Source: Gyromitra esculenta
Lineage: Eukaryota > Ascomycota > Pezizomycetes > Pezizales > Discinaceae
Assembly: GCA_038503075.1 (NCBI GenBank)
Contig: JBCAML010000004.1
Span: 1,881,149 to 1,945,148 of the forward strand
Length of the DNA stretch: 64,000 nt
Direction of reading: 5' to 3'
In this document: piece by piece, positions 45,071-58,200 of the stretch
How the letters are laid out: each line of letters opens with the position of its first letter
How positions within the stretch are numbered: the stretch's first letter is position 1
The notes under the pieces: generated by a model
What the model was told of the DNA's origin: nothing
What the model saw: the letters and a program-made list of their open reading frames with translations, nothing else
The model's database searches: none
Position numbers and translations under genes: made by a program

Positions 45071-48000
45071 ATGGCAACAGGACCAACGGTAGCCCCCTAA
45101 TTATCGTCTATGTTGAATGTCTAGCAGCTGATATATAGTTCTAGGTCACACCACTCCGTATACAGAAAGAATCAACTTATCCAGAATCAGGGACATCTAC
45201 AAGAAATAGTTTGCCATTGACTCGGCCACTATCAGATATCAGCCCAATGGAACGAAGACGAAATAGCCCTTCTAATAAGGGAGCGTCAAACGTGCGTATC
45301 TTCGAAATCCCGCCATAGTGCGCCCTTGAACTGACGTTGTATCTCACATTGTCAGTCCAACGATGAAGTTCCCTTATCCTCACCTTTCCCAAGCCCTTTT
45401 GGCATTGCAAGGACAAGTTCCCCTCGTGCGTTCTGGGAAGGAAAAAGCCAGGAAAATAATCGTCCACGCAGCGATTCTGTCAAACGTCAATCGTCGCTGG
45501 AGAAACTGAAAAGAGCATCTCGAGTACAGAATAACACGAAAATCTTCCAAAAACCAGATGACAAAGCTCCTCCACCACGGCCTATGAGCTACCACGGCCC
45601 AGGTTTATCATCACCGTACACTAGTCCCCAGGTTCCGCGGAACTCAAAGATCCCTATGCCAATGCCAAAAAAGCTGGAACTTCCACCCCGCCCCGAAACC
45701 CCCCCCAAACAAGCTGTTAAACTAACATCCATTCTTACGAGCCCGAGCACCCCAAGGATGCCAGGAAAACCATCTTTAATATCCTCATATAGAACAAATA
45801 ACTATGAAGGTGACGGTGGAGCTTACACGGAGCCAGAGGGGCACGAACCAATCAATAGAAGCCCCACCCGCCGGCCGAAATCCGTCACATTCGACAGAGA
45901 ACCCCCTGACGTCTTGCATTATGAGATGGTTACACCAGACCCATCCGTTGAAGGCTCTCCGGCGATGCATTATGACTCGGATGAAGATGAGGAGGATGAA
46001 GATGAATTGGAGTACACACCAGTCATTGAGCCTGATCAATGGGAAAGGATAACACCAGAAGCCGCCACAGCCGCTTCATTCGAAGAAAATTTCCGCTCAA
46101 CACCTTCACCCAGTGCTCGACCACTCCCACCTATTCCTGGCGTTTTTGGCTCGCGTAGGGAAAGCAGCAGTCCTTCTGGTAGCCGCCCTCTCCCTAGCAT
46201 TCCCGTTACCAAGGCAGATCTGGAGAGTCTTGAGAAGGTGTCACTGGAAGAACGTGTGAGGTTGATGATGCAAGAAGATATTGTGGGCCATGAGCAACCT
46301 ACTCGAAGACGCTCTACTGAGCACAGCCAAGAGCACGATGAGGGAGACGCAGATGGTCTCGGGATTATGATGGATGATATGTCTCTGAATAGTGAGGAAG
46401 GGGAGGAGAAACATGGAAGCCAGTGCGAAAGCATGAGCCCAACTCAACTAGAAGGGGACGAGGCCTCGGATAACGATGAGAGTTCCCCAAGCTCGAGTAG
46501 AGTACCCGAGGTAGAAAACGGCTCCTCTAGTCACTATGAATCAGTTCCTGAATATGAACCACCACCTCGTCTATCTCGTGAATCTATCAGGCGTCAGGTC
46601 GAAGCGCGACGTGAACACTCATTTGATTCTCAAAAAATTGATGAAGAAGACGAAATTACGGAAAACAACACCGGCACATATGATCAAAAGAGCAGTTTGA
46701 TTCAGGAACCAGAGGTTGAAATCAAACAGGAGCATTCTGATGACGAGTCAATGGATGTTTATGCAATCCCGGACATGTACCATATTCCTGAGCGCCCGGC
46801 TTCACGTTTCAATACTCGGTCACCTGATATTTCTGAGGTGACTGATTCAGAGGCTTCCCGCTACGATAATGATGACGACGAGTCAAAATACAGCGATTTT
46901 GATGAAGATGAGAATGCTTCAGTGGCTACTCCTATCCCTTCGAGAGAGGAGTCCACTCCTACGCCAACAAGTTGCCAACCGTTAATAGGAGTAAAGGAAG
47001 GGGAGAATTTAGTCGTAGAGCAACAGATCACAAAAGAAGGGGCCCAGGCGAATACGGGAGACGACCTTGTGCCTGACGACCGCAGGATGAGCCTTCCAGA
47101 GTTTTCCTCCATTTTTGGGGATGAAGGGCTAGGACTTACAGCTTACATGACTCCTCCTCCCCCACTGCAACCAGTCGAGGCTCCCAAGCCAGAGCCGCTA
47201 GAAGTTGCACCTTCCACCGAACTTGCACCATCTAGTAGTATCGTACGAGAGTTCTTCGCACAAAGACCTGATTCTCCTGATGACCAAAGCGTGGACGAGT
47301 CTGTTGCAGATGACGATGAGGATACCGGATCAGTCATCAGACATAAAATATACCACTCGGATATTGAAGAAGAAGATTTTGACAGCAGTGAAGAGATTGA
47401 CGATGGGGAGCTCAGCGATACCGGTACCATCCAAGCTGCTAGGTCACCCTCCCCAGTTGCGGAATCTATTGCGACAATTAGAGTACCTAGTGGAATGTTG
47501 AAGACAAGAGCTAGCGCCACTCCGGCGGACATGGCGGCAATGGCAGCTGCCCGTCGGCAAGTAAGTGGTGAAATAAGGATCCCTCCGCCAGTGCCCCGAA
47601 TTCCCAAAGAGTATCATAGCGAAGGTGAACCCAGCCTTAGCAGCGATGATGAAGATGGTATTCCAGAAGGAGACATGCCCACGGCTGAGAAAGGATCAGA
47701 GAGGAAATTGCCAGAAAAAAAGAGGAAATCCATTGGTCTCCCAGCACTAGGAGAGTTCGAGTTTGATTTGAAACTGGATGATCTCACAGAGGAATTTGAT
47801 CGGGTCATTGAAACGCAAAAAGTATTTCGATTCACATCTGTTTGAGTAATCATTTTCTAATGTTCAATAGCGAGGATATTTGATGCGCCAGAATACACGT
47901 GTCATACACGCATCTAGCCGGGATCCCGAGGAAGATGAGACAGAACCTGCCCCTCGCCCCGGTCACTCGCGGACCCAATCGTGGTCTGTAGAGCCTTGGA

Positions 48001-49724
48001 AGACTTCAACCCGAAGGAAGAGCCAACGAGACTCGACTGGGGCCGTTGTTGTAAGAAAAAGACCCGCAGCTAGTGGGGTTATACCTCCTCTGCCTGGAAA
48101 AGATGGTAAAGTGTTGCCTATTGTAGATGAAAATGAGGCCGCAAGTTCAACCTCGCAAGTTGAAGACGGAGCGGAGAGGGGTAGACTATTCGTCAAAGTT
48201 ATCGGTGTTAAGGATTTGACTCTCCCGCTACCTCCAGGTATAACAATTATCTTGCCATATTTCCAGTTGTACTCCCACTAACAATGATTTGATTAGGTCA
48301 ACCAACATACTTTTGTTTAACACTAGATAATGGCCTTCATTGTGTGACTACTTCTTGGTTGGAATTGGGAAAGAATGCACCAATAGGACAGGAATTTGAG
48401 TTGTAAGATCAACCGAGTGATATTATGTGAAGATCGAGTCGCTAATGATATCAGGGTTGTTTTGAACGATCTTGAATTTCAGCTTACACTGCAAACTAAA
48501 CTTGAACAGCCGCCACCCTCCCCTCCCAAAGCGATTATCAAAGCTCTTCCTGTTAAACCCAAACAATCCACTTTTAGCAGAGTTTTTACATCCCCCAAGA
48601 AACGCAAGCAGCTTGAACAACAAATGCAACAGCAGCAGCAGATAGAGCAACAGCAGCAGCAACAAAGACAAGAAACTCCGCCACCAGCGACTGCATGGGA
48701 TCTTCTTCACGGACTTGTCGCGCGAGACGGGTCATTTGCTCGATCATATGTCTGCCTGACAGATTTCGAGACCAGAGCGTACGGCCGACCATTTACTACT
48801 GATATTAATTGTTTCAACGAGTGGGCGGTAGATACGGCTAGTGTGAAGAGCAAAAAGGGTTTGCAAGGCGCCCTACAGCCAGCAAGGAAAGCTCCTTATA
48901 AGATCGGAAAATTGGAGGTTCAATTGCTATTCGTCCCGAAACCGGCAGGAGCCTCAGATGTAAGTCAAACAAACGAAAATACTACTGTAATCTTGCTGGT
49001 CTAACAGTAAGCAGAAGGACCTCCCAAAAAGTATGAACGCTGCCATCCGGGAATTACGAGAAGCAGAGGCTACCATGAACAAAACATGGGAGGGGAACCT
49101 TTCGCAGCAAGGTGGAGATTGCCCAGTAAGTTTGTCTCGTATTACCCTAGTTCCTGATCTTGGGCTAACCAGCAAATCTAGTACTGGCGGCGAAGATATT
49201 TTAAATTGGTGGGCCCACGGCTAACAGCGTACCACGAGGCAACACGACAGCCTCGTGCTACAATAAACCTTAGCAAAGCGTCGAAACTCATTAATGATCG
49301 AAATACTCTACTCGGTCCCAATGTCAGTGGGCCCGGCAAGTCTCGTCGGAAGTCCGGATTCTCCGAGGACGAAGAAGGATATATGTTCGTTGAGGAAGGC
49401 TTTCGCATTCGCTTTGCTAATGGGGAAGTCATTGATTTTTACGCCGATTCGCCTGGGGATAAAGAAGGGTGGATTAAAGTCCTCACCGAGACAATCGGCC
49501 GTATTCCCGACAAGCGTGGATGGTGCGATTTGGTCATATCTAAGGAAGCGAAAGAGAAAACTGAAAAGGAGAGGATGCAAGCAACAGCAGCTCGTGTTAG
49601 GGCTGCACAGGCACAAATGCGTCAAACTCCCCCGTTGCCAACACCAAGACCCCAAAATCCACAGTCAAATCTTGCACCACCAAGATCAAACCGACGACCA
49701 GCTCCCGCCCATTTATACCGATAG
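45071..49724 (+). CDS. bud4: BUD4 anillin-like bud-site/septation protein
   Basis: Eight exons: 45071..45088, 45145..45291, 45356..47821, 47871..48237, 48297..48402, 48455..48959, 49015..49125, 49182..49724 (1420 aa, phases consistent). The first exon encodes only MATGPT; it joins VTPLRIQKES, a known Bud4-like start. Later landmarks are PLSDISPMERRRNSPS, SSLEKLKRASRV, a long acidic Ser/Glu/Asp-rich middle with many SP sites, then from about residue 870 the anillin-like domain (QKRGYLMRQNTRV, GVKDLTLPLP, TYFCLTLDNGLHCVTTSWLE, LEFQLTLQTK) and a C-terminal PH domain (YWRRRYFKLVGPRLTAYHE, FADGEVIDFYAD-like, EGWIKVL). A poly-Gln stretch is encoded near 48620-48670. Bud4 organises septins and the contractile ring at septation sites and interacts with Bud3/Rho4 modules. 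Confidence 0.92.
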
Positions 49725-50368
49725 TTAGCTTTGGATTAATGCGTTTATGATCCCCATGCCTATCATCAATAATTTTTTGTCGGAACCTGCCTTACTTGGT
49801 CATAGTTATAGCGACATTTTCATTTATTTATTGCATTTTCTGGCTCCTTTTTTTTGTTCTACCATTTTCACAATATCGTAGGGTGTTTTTTTCTTTTTTT
49901 CTTTTGGTGTATTACTGCTGCAACTTTCTTCCATATTGTCAAGATTTCGCATATCTATTCTCATTTGTAGTGGGTAATATTCTTTTAATCGTCTGGAGTG
50001 TTGGGAGCGTTGAAATTTTGAGCAACTGTTTTTGGTTCTATTTCATTAACGGGGATTGATTGGATGGGGACAGAGGAACGGAAAATGTGTGGTGGGGCTT
50101 TTTTGATGCACTGTGCTGATTTTGAAAATCTAGTGTTTCTTTTGTTTTTGTTTCTTGTATTGGGGTGGGCAGGAGTATGTATTTGCAGCGCAAATGGGGG
50201 GCTTGGATTTGTTACCACTAGCAGGCTTTAAGGCGTGATAGTTTAGGAAAGCATAGCGGATATTGTGTTTTTTGTTCAAAATTGCCTCACTATCTAGTCA
50301 CCCTTTTTTCAAAGGGAGGGGAAAAAAAACCATCCCTTCCCAAAATAAATTACCCTTCACACTATCCT
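49725..50368. other. 3' flanks of convergent BUD4 and POP3
   Basis: T-rich sequence (about 49790-49990) fits the BUD4 3' UTR. A-rich sequence near 50325-50350 fits the POP3 3' end on the other strand. No gene is seen. Confidence 0.4.
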
Positions 50369-51260
50369 TTACATACTTTCTATGCTACCAACTCGTACAA
50401 TTGTCTTCTTTTTGAGCGGAGGAGGAGGCGCTATGGTTTTCATAGCTCTGATGGCGGTGGGTTGGTATTCGGAAGAATCTTCTAGCCATGGTGCCTTAAC
50501 GGCTACGATTTTTTCTTCAAGAAAACGCAGTAGTGAGGTTGACCCAGGAGCACCGTCAATCAATCCCAGGAACCCGACCTGTGGGACTGCAAGGGAGATA
50601 GTTAGCCGTGCTTCCGCACCTTTAGGAAGCTGAACCAGCCTCACAGGGTACTCGGGAGATGACCGCGAGGCGATGTTGCAGAGAACTGGAAGGTGAGCAT
50701 GGAGTTGCGACGGCTGGGAATCAGAACGGCAAACAAAGACAGCAAGAAGGCGAGGCTTTGGTAGTGTTTCAATTGATCCTGCTGGAGTAGCCATTGATTC
50801 AAGGTGTCGTGTAGTGGAGTTCAAGCCAATTGTTAGGAATGAAGCAAGTTCTGGTGGTGGTGGCGGCGGCGTTGATGCTGAAGTGGAGGTGAGAGAAACG
50901 TGTTTCCGTTTTCGAGAGCGCTTGCCTTTCGAGGGCTCAGTGTAGAGTGTTCGATGTTGACCTATAGGTGCTAGGATACTGAGAGATGAACAATGTTTAG
51001 TTTGGAGAAAAAGCAATTGAATAGTGCGCGCACAAATGGCTAATGTGTACAGTACCTGCATAATAGATCTATAATTACACCCTGGTCTGTGATATCGATG
51101 CTCGGCCTAAATACAACGAAATTAGCTCAGGAACGGGACATGGTAACATAGGGCTTATATCAACCCACCATTCTACAGTGGAGTTTGGCGAATCGAGAGA
51201 GAAGATGGTCTTTTTCCTTAGCTCCTGGTCCTTGACAGACTTGCCCACAACGTTTGTCAT
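50369..51260 (-). CDS. pop3: RNase P/MRP subunit POP3-like protein
   Basis: Three exons: 51260..51169, 51106..51056, 50978..50369 (250 aa). ATG at 51260 is the first in frame; the longer ORF starts with TTG. Splicing produces STVEWPSIDITDQGVIIDL, then LLCSILAPIGQHRTLYTEPS and a basic run (KGKRSRKRKH). A Pro-rich spacer (TPPPPPPELASFLTIGLNS) leads to a folded C-terminal part with HLPVLCNIASRS, VRLVQLPKGAEARL and GLIDGAPGSTSLLRFLEE. This combination is characteristic of fungal Pop3, which binds the RNA of nuclear RNase P and RNase MRP (tRNA and rRNA processing). The start faces that of the ubiquitin protease across about 1 kb. Confidence 0.78.
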
Positions 51261-52238
51261 CGAACGAGTAATTGATGGGTTAAGCCGCCGTTGAGGGGTA
51301 AGTAAGTGCAAGGGAAGGTGATGGATGATGAACGGTACTGGAGGTTATTTTGATGGGGCTACAAGGAAGATTTGATAATCGCTAAAGTATGTTTGAGCCC
51401 AATCCTTGCGGCTTAAGAAAATACTGTCCTATTGATAGTAGTCCTGCCACACTATTTAAATGGCTATAGATTTCGGAGTCTAAAAGCCTATCTAGATAAC
51501 TTATTTTCCGGCACTGCAGCTAAATAGACTTATGATATACGGTATTGGGGGATGCCTATAACTTTCAGCTTCCTCCATCCAGTTAGTCGGATACGGAGGA
51601 AATTTACGCAAGTAGCAGTACATATAGTACCGATTAGATATTTATGAATCCACAAAGCCTTGTGTTTTCAGTTTGCATCAAATTTTGGTCGTATAGAACG
51701 AGGCTGCCCAATGGTGGAGAATTACTGACTTTTGCCTTTGTTCCGGTCAACTTTATTCGCAAGGCTCGCGAGTCAAAGCTCGAGTTTCCTCATCAGCCGA
51801 TCTGCTTATCGCTCAGTCACCCCTGCAATAACATACTCTTTTAGGCCTTTGCTTTCGTCACTGTCTGCTTGTGGGTCAACTGCACTGACACAAGCCTGCT
51901 CCTTCCCACCAAAGGCACGCAGCCGCACACTTCGCGCAGAAGTAGCAGCAGCAAGTAACTGTTAAAGTAAAAGACTCAATCTGTTCTACCTCTACTGTAC
52001 ATCCGTCCGCCTGCACTAAGTACCTTAGGTGTATGTAGGTAACAGCTCTCGTCTAACTGACGCGAAAGCCACAAACACGTCTCTTTCATCTCTTATTCCC
52101 TCCATCAACAACCCTCCCCCACCACCCCTCCTGTATCAAACATCCACAGCCTCCGCTACTACCATTCTCATATTTTTCCTTTACCCGAACTGTTACTGTA
52201 CCATCCGCCCCAGCGACCGGGCAACCAAAGTTTTTTGC
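51261..52238. promoter_or_regulatory. Bidirectional promoter region of POP3 (-) and USP gene (+)
   Basis: A 978-bp spacer separates two divergent starts. A CT-rich tract at about 52080-52200 precedes the USP start and probably belongs to its 5' UTR. The upstream in-frame ORF opens at GTG (52029) and has no ATG before 52239. No other feature is supported. Confidence 0.4.
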
Positions 52239-55200
52239 ATGGAGAAGAATGGAGAGTTGGACTCGAGCTCTATGGCGGTCGATCCAGTCAGCCCAGCTAG
52301 CAATAACTCAAAAGAAGTTTCAGACGAACCCGCTGCTCCTCGTAGAAATTCCATCGACGATAACGATCCTACCCGGCCCCGCAAACGATTAGCTGCTATG
52401 GCTATCTATGATGATGCAGATAATACTAAACAGATTCCCCCAGTTAAGGATGAGCAAGCACGCGGGGAACCCGAGAATAAGCCCCAACAAGAAGATCAAG
52501 CCATGGAGCACAAAAGCTACAATGGAATGAGCAGCAAACCAGACGAAGCGGCTCTAGAAGACGAGCTAGCCTCGTCACCTTCAACAGTTCAAGGAACTAC
52601 CAACAAAATTACCATTCATCTTCGCACTCCACGCCTAACCGGTCTAAAGGAAGATGGATTGGAAGGAGAAACTGCGGATGGTGATGATGAAAATGACGGG
52701 CAAGGCCAGCTGACACCTACATCCTCGGAACTACCTATAGGCGTGGGCTCGCTACAGGGTGACTCTCCGACTGGTTCGTTATGTAGCCCAGAAGTTGAGG
52801 TCGAAGAAGTTGAGGAGATGGAGGAAGATGACGATTTGACCAGCCATGTTACTATCGTGGATGACTACGTCAACAATCCTATTGCTCTTGGTGGTACTGC
52901 TAGGGTCAAAGAGATCATGGATTCGGTTATGGCCAAGCTCGAGAGAGGTTTGTCACTACGAGAGGATTTCCAGGATTATATTCTGGCTGACTGTAGTGCA
53001 GACCCTGCTCCATTGCGGCAGTTGGAGGAACTTATAACTACTATGTCAAATTTTGTTGATGTCGTAGGGGACCAAATCGAGAGCTTTTATAAGCTGTATC
53101 TTGTAAATCAGGATATTTGGCCCAATTTGCCAAACCTGATGGATTCTCTCATGAAGCGAACGTGAGCTTTTTTGTCTGAAAAAACCATAATGCGCAACTG
53201 CTGATACTTCGCTTTTTTTTCTTCTTTCAGTGAGCCTTTTGCGGTCAATTTTTTTCGAAAGTTGAATGGCACGATAGTAGGATTGGAATCTATTGCACGA
53301 GCTCTTGCTGAGTTTGCGCGATTGTCGGCTCTCTTTGTCCGCTACGATGTGTTCAACCTCGAACACGTTCTCCCAGATATGGATATCTCTGTTCTATCTT
53401 GGACTTACCAGCGGTCTTTGTCCCTTATTATGAAGCCAAACCAGCTTTTCGCTCTATTACATCGCACTTACAATTTCAACATGGTCCCAATCCTGCCTCG
53501 GGTCATGGGAGCCTTCATGGATACTCATAATGGCTTGGAATCACTAAGGAAATTCGGAGAATTGACACTAAAACGAGTGCCAGTGCAATCCAAGCTTTTG
53601 GTTTACGCAAGTTTTCCATTGGATATATGCGCTAAGCTTATTCGGTGTCTTGAGCTCGTAGCTAAAGATGAATATGCGCCGGACGATTGGAGTGATACCC
53701 AGGATGCTGTCTCTGACGTGGTGCTCAGGATTTTGACATCTATGGAAAACTTATTTGCGAGTCTGTTAGAAACACATATCCAGTTGTTGATTATTAGGGA
53801 ATTCAATAACGGACTAAACTCGCTATGTACACTTGTGGGTGCCTTTTACGGGATGAATGCGGCCGAGCCAAGGGCAAGGAGTTTGATTCAAGAAAAAATT
53901 GGTAGCGGTTACGGCGATATTGATATTAACGAGTTTCCATCTCTTGCTGAGTGGGCTTGTAGATTCCCATTTCTGTTGAAAATGCTTACAAGCAATCGGA
54001 TGGACTTTCGGCTACAGGGATTAGTTAGAGCTACGGAACTCCTTGTTGGGGCATGGCGGGAGTATTGTGGGAGCAATAGCAATGATTGGCAGGACAGCAC
54101 CCTACTAAGGTACTATAATCATCATTTCCCTCCATCAATTGCTCCAATAAACTTAGCTGAATATATTTGGTTTCGCTCTATTTCTTGTAGGTTTCTAGCT
54201 CATTTTATTATCGACAATAAAGTCGTTGAATACATTATGGGACCTGAATCTCATCACGAACTTATCCGCCGGAGCGCGAATATAACTGGCTTTCTGATAA
54301 TGACGAATACCACTACACCAGAAATTCGACATGCTCTATGGCAGCCGATTGTTAACAACAAAGACCCAAGGATAGTTCAAGCTACTCTTGCAATGCACCA
54401 AGACATGATACCGAATATGTCCATCCAATTTCTTGTCGAATTAAGCAAGAGGGTTCGGAATATACCGTTCTCCTCTTTTGATTCTCACATGATGGAGCTT
54501 GTCAGCCGTCTACTGGAAACAATCAGAAATACCTTTTATCAGCAACAGCAGGTACTGGATGAAACGCTCACTGACCTTTTCAGTGAAAATTAGCTAACTC
54601 CAAGACATAGATTTTGCGTTTAGATCCTGCACCTTACGAGATGCTGATCCAACTTATTCGAATGGCTTCTCACGAGGAGGAAAACGCGACGCCAAGTGGC
54701 GGTCTTGTACCTTCTATGATATTTGAGTTTGCTGGAAAAGAGTTAATGGCATTGGCTGAGTACGGTCCGACCGGAAATCTCCGTAGAGAAATATTTCTTG
54801 AGTGCATCCGAGACATCAAAGAGATGAATACAAGTGCTACTGGTAGTATCAACGTTATACAAGCATTTCTACGTATGTCCTACCCTCGGGTTTTACTAGA
54901 AAGCTAAGCTAACTTATATCAGAACAGAGACCTCGTAATATCAGACCTGGTAGCCCTGGCTATGTAGAAGATATTGAATATCTCCTCAAAGAATTAAATC
55001 TAGCCGAATTGCTTGTCAATGAGATTGCTAGATTTGTGGATTCCCACGGCGAACAGGATCAATACTCGACGCTACGCCGGCTGAAAGCAAGACTGGAACT
55101 TCTTCAGTTTATCCTACACAACTCACCTGAGTGCTTGACACCTCATCTGGGGGAGAAGCTCTGGGCTTATCTAGTGGGAGACAAGGCACTAGGCACGTCT

Positions 55201-58200
55201 GAGAGAGATCATGGGTTTGAATTTTACATCAATTACAGCACTAAGAGCACAAGCGCAAGTTCCACTTTCTTTTCATTTGGCTACCTTTAGGCTAATGAAT
55301 CAGCAGCACGTAGATCCAATTCTTGATAATGTCTTCAGGCTTTATTTTCCCGCGCTTAATCCCGTCTATTTCTCGCCTCACGTTCTTAACTTTTGTATCA
55401 AATCCATTGAGTACCTTAATAAATCCACCGGGGTAAGTACATCTCCCATTTAACTCTATGCGGTGTACACGATAGCTTACAATCCGATAGCTTGAGGATA
55501 CGGTAGACGAAGAAAGTGTAAATATCGAGGGAATCGAGCAATTATGGCGGATAATTCTCAAGGCACCCAACGGTAGGCTAGCTACGGAGGCTACAACGTA
55601 TTTTGTGAATCTTTATTTAGATGTGAGCCTCTCTTTCTCTCAAGTAAAGCGTATCTACTCACACTTGCTTAGTCCCGTGTTATTTGCCAGAGGCCTGCAA
55701 AAGTGGTTGAGGTTACTCATTTCAAAATCGTAGAACGATGCATTAGTCAACTAACCTCTGCGGCTTCCAAAAATAATGATACGAGTGCAAATTCTACATC
55801 CACTGAGGAAAACACAATGTCTATAGATCTCTCGGAGGAAAAATTCAATATCCAGGAATTCTTTAGGTCGCTAGATCTTCTTGACCACTTCGTAAAAGGC
55901 TACAGAACAAGGTCAAGATACAACCAAGGGTTACAAGATTCAAATCAGACCTCGACTGTTGATATGATAACGGGCGTAGCCCTCACCTTGAGGCTGAGAT
56001 GGCATGGCCTAAATTACCAATCACCTGTGAGTAAATTTGTTGCTTATTTTATCATTAATTTCAAGCTTACTTACTTTACTAGATACACACCTTTAAAATT
56101 GGTAATTTGGACACTGGCCAAGATTTGCACGATCGCATCACCAAACTTGTGGGAGGAGATAAATATCGGTTAATACTTGCTGGGAGGGAATTAAAGTTGG
56201 TGAATGAGCCCCTCAAGACACTCAAAGACTTCAATATTCCAGACAATTCCTTCCTACAGGTTTCGAAGACACCAGACCAAGGCGTACCCTCAGTGAACCC
56301 AAGTGTACTCCCTTCCAATCTCAATGTTCTGCAGGTTGAAATCATGAGACATTTCGATTCCCTTTATGAGTTGCTCTGTTTGCCAGAACCACAGGCGACG
56401 AAGGTAATATTTAAACCAAGAATTCTAAGCGCTGTATAGTTTTTACTAAGAATTTAATAGATATGGAATTTTTTGAGAAACTTCCCTGTCGATGAACACA
56501 TCAAGACTAAGATGGTTTCTGGACCGTCTTGGTTTGAAATATTTCCAGCGGAACACCCCTATAAGACCTTATATTCCTTACACGCTTTACGAGTTTGTTT
56601 TGAGGAACAAAAACAGCAACAGGTATTTTTAATGTAACATTGTGATGGAAAAAGAAATTAACAGTTATTAGAGCGATGAGAAATCGGTGTTTATTGATAA
56701 GGCAACTTTGTCCTTACTGGAGACTCTTATTAACATTCACCACGAGTCCAAGGAATCGTACTCGTTAAATACCCGAGCACAAGTCACAAATGAGCTTCTC
56801 GAGTGTTTGCGAATTTTCCTTCAAGGTACGAAGATCAAAAATGCTTTTGATATATATTACTAATAAAACCTAGAGTGTGCTACGGGAACCGGTTCCTTGT
56901 CCTCTTTTCCTAACGCTGAAGGGTTTGTCCAACGAATTTTTCAAATTTTGAGGGTTTGCTCTGAACCAGAGTATGCTCAGTGCCCTGGCTCTGAACTCTG
57001 CGTAGCCAATGCTTTCAACGTACTGCTTATTGCGTCAAGAATCGACCCCAAGATATGGTTATCCCTGACCAAAAAGTCGGAGTTGATCTACTTGGTAGAT
57101 AGGTTTCTTTTACGGGATGAACGTCAGAAAGTCAGACTAGGTACAAGAGAGGCAATTATAAACACTTTTAATCGATCCTCTTGGTAAGGGTTTTCTGTTC
57201 CCGTAGGATACACAGCAACTGAAGTGACATAGCAACGAAAAACCGACAACTCTCGATTTCGCGCGGTTTTTCTGGGATCTCCTGAAAGAAATATTGCAAC
57301 AAGACTCACTAGACCCAGGCTCATCTGCAGAGATGTTCCAAACGGCATTATTGAATTTCAAGTATGTTGACCTAGTCTAACATTTTTCTCTCCTCTAACA
57401 ACTCTAGGTTTCTTGGTGAAGCAGATCCAGAGTCATTGGATTTAGAAACTTGTTTCGACTATTGGAGTTCCCGATTGAGAACCCACAAAGTTACCGAGGT
57501 TTGGAAAATTTTTGATACTAACCGCCTCCTAAAAAAAACTCGCTTATTGATTTTCTCTAGGTGGTCGGTTGTTCAAACGAAGACTTTGTAGTTACAGGCT
57601 TTGCAAAGCTGCTCACCCGAGGCGTAAGCTTAGCCCGAAACCGGAGCGTTTTCGTGCGTAATGAGTATGCCCTCTCAATTATCCCTATATTTGATTATAC
57701 TAAGAATCAAAAGCGTGTCGGAGGAAATTTTTCGAAACTTGCTTTTCCCCCCAATATCAGGGTATTCTGGAACTTCAGAGCTTATAGAGCGCTTGCCTTG
57801 TCTCCATGGGCCCACTCGTTTAGAGATTTATAACCTACTTATCCAATTGGCCAATGAGCCCGAGAGCTGTGCCCGGATGATTAGACTGAACCATCGTCTT
57901 TTCCCGAAAGGTAAGTCCCTCTCGGCTCAGATAAGTTCATACACTCATCAAGGAAAAAGACCAGGCTCTGCACGATGGCTTCCATGCCGATCGGGGCAGG
58001 TGGGCAAGATCAATAGCAGGCCACGTCGGTTTGCAGAATATGTCAAACACGTGCTATCTCAATTCGCTCATGACTCAGCTTTTCATGAATCGATCATTTA
58101 GAGCTTTCATCCTAGAGATGCCTATCGACCCAATGGATGGCTCTCAGAAACTACTTTATTTCATGAAGGTGCTTTTTGCAAGAATGCAAAATAGTTATAC

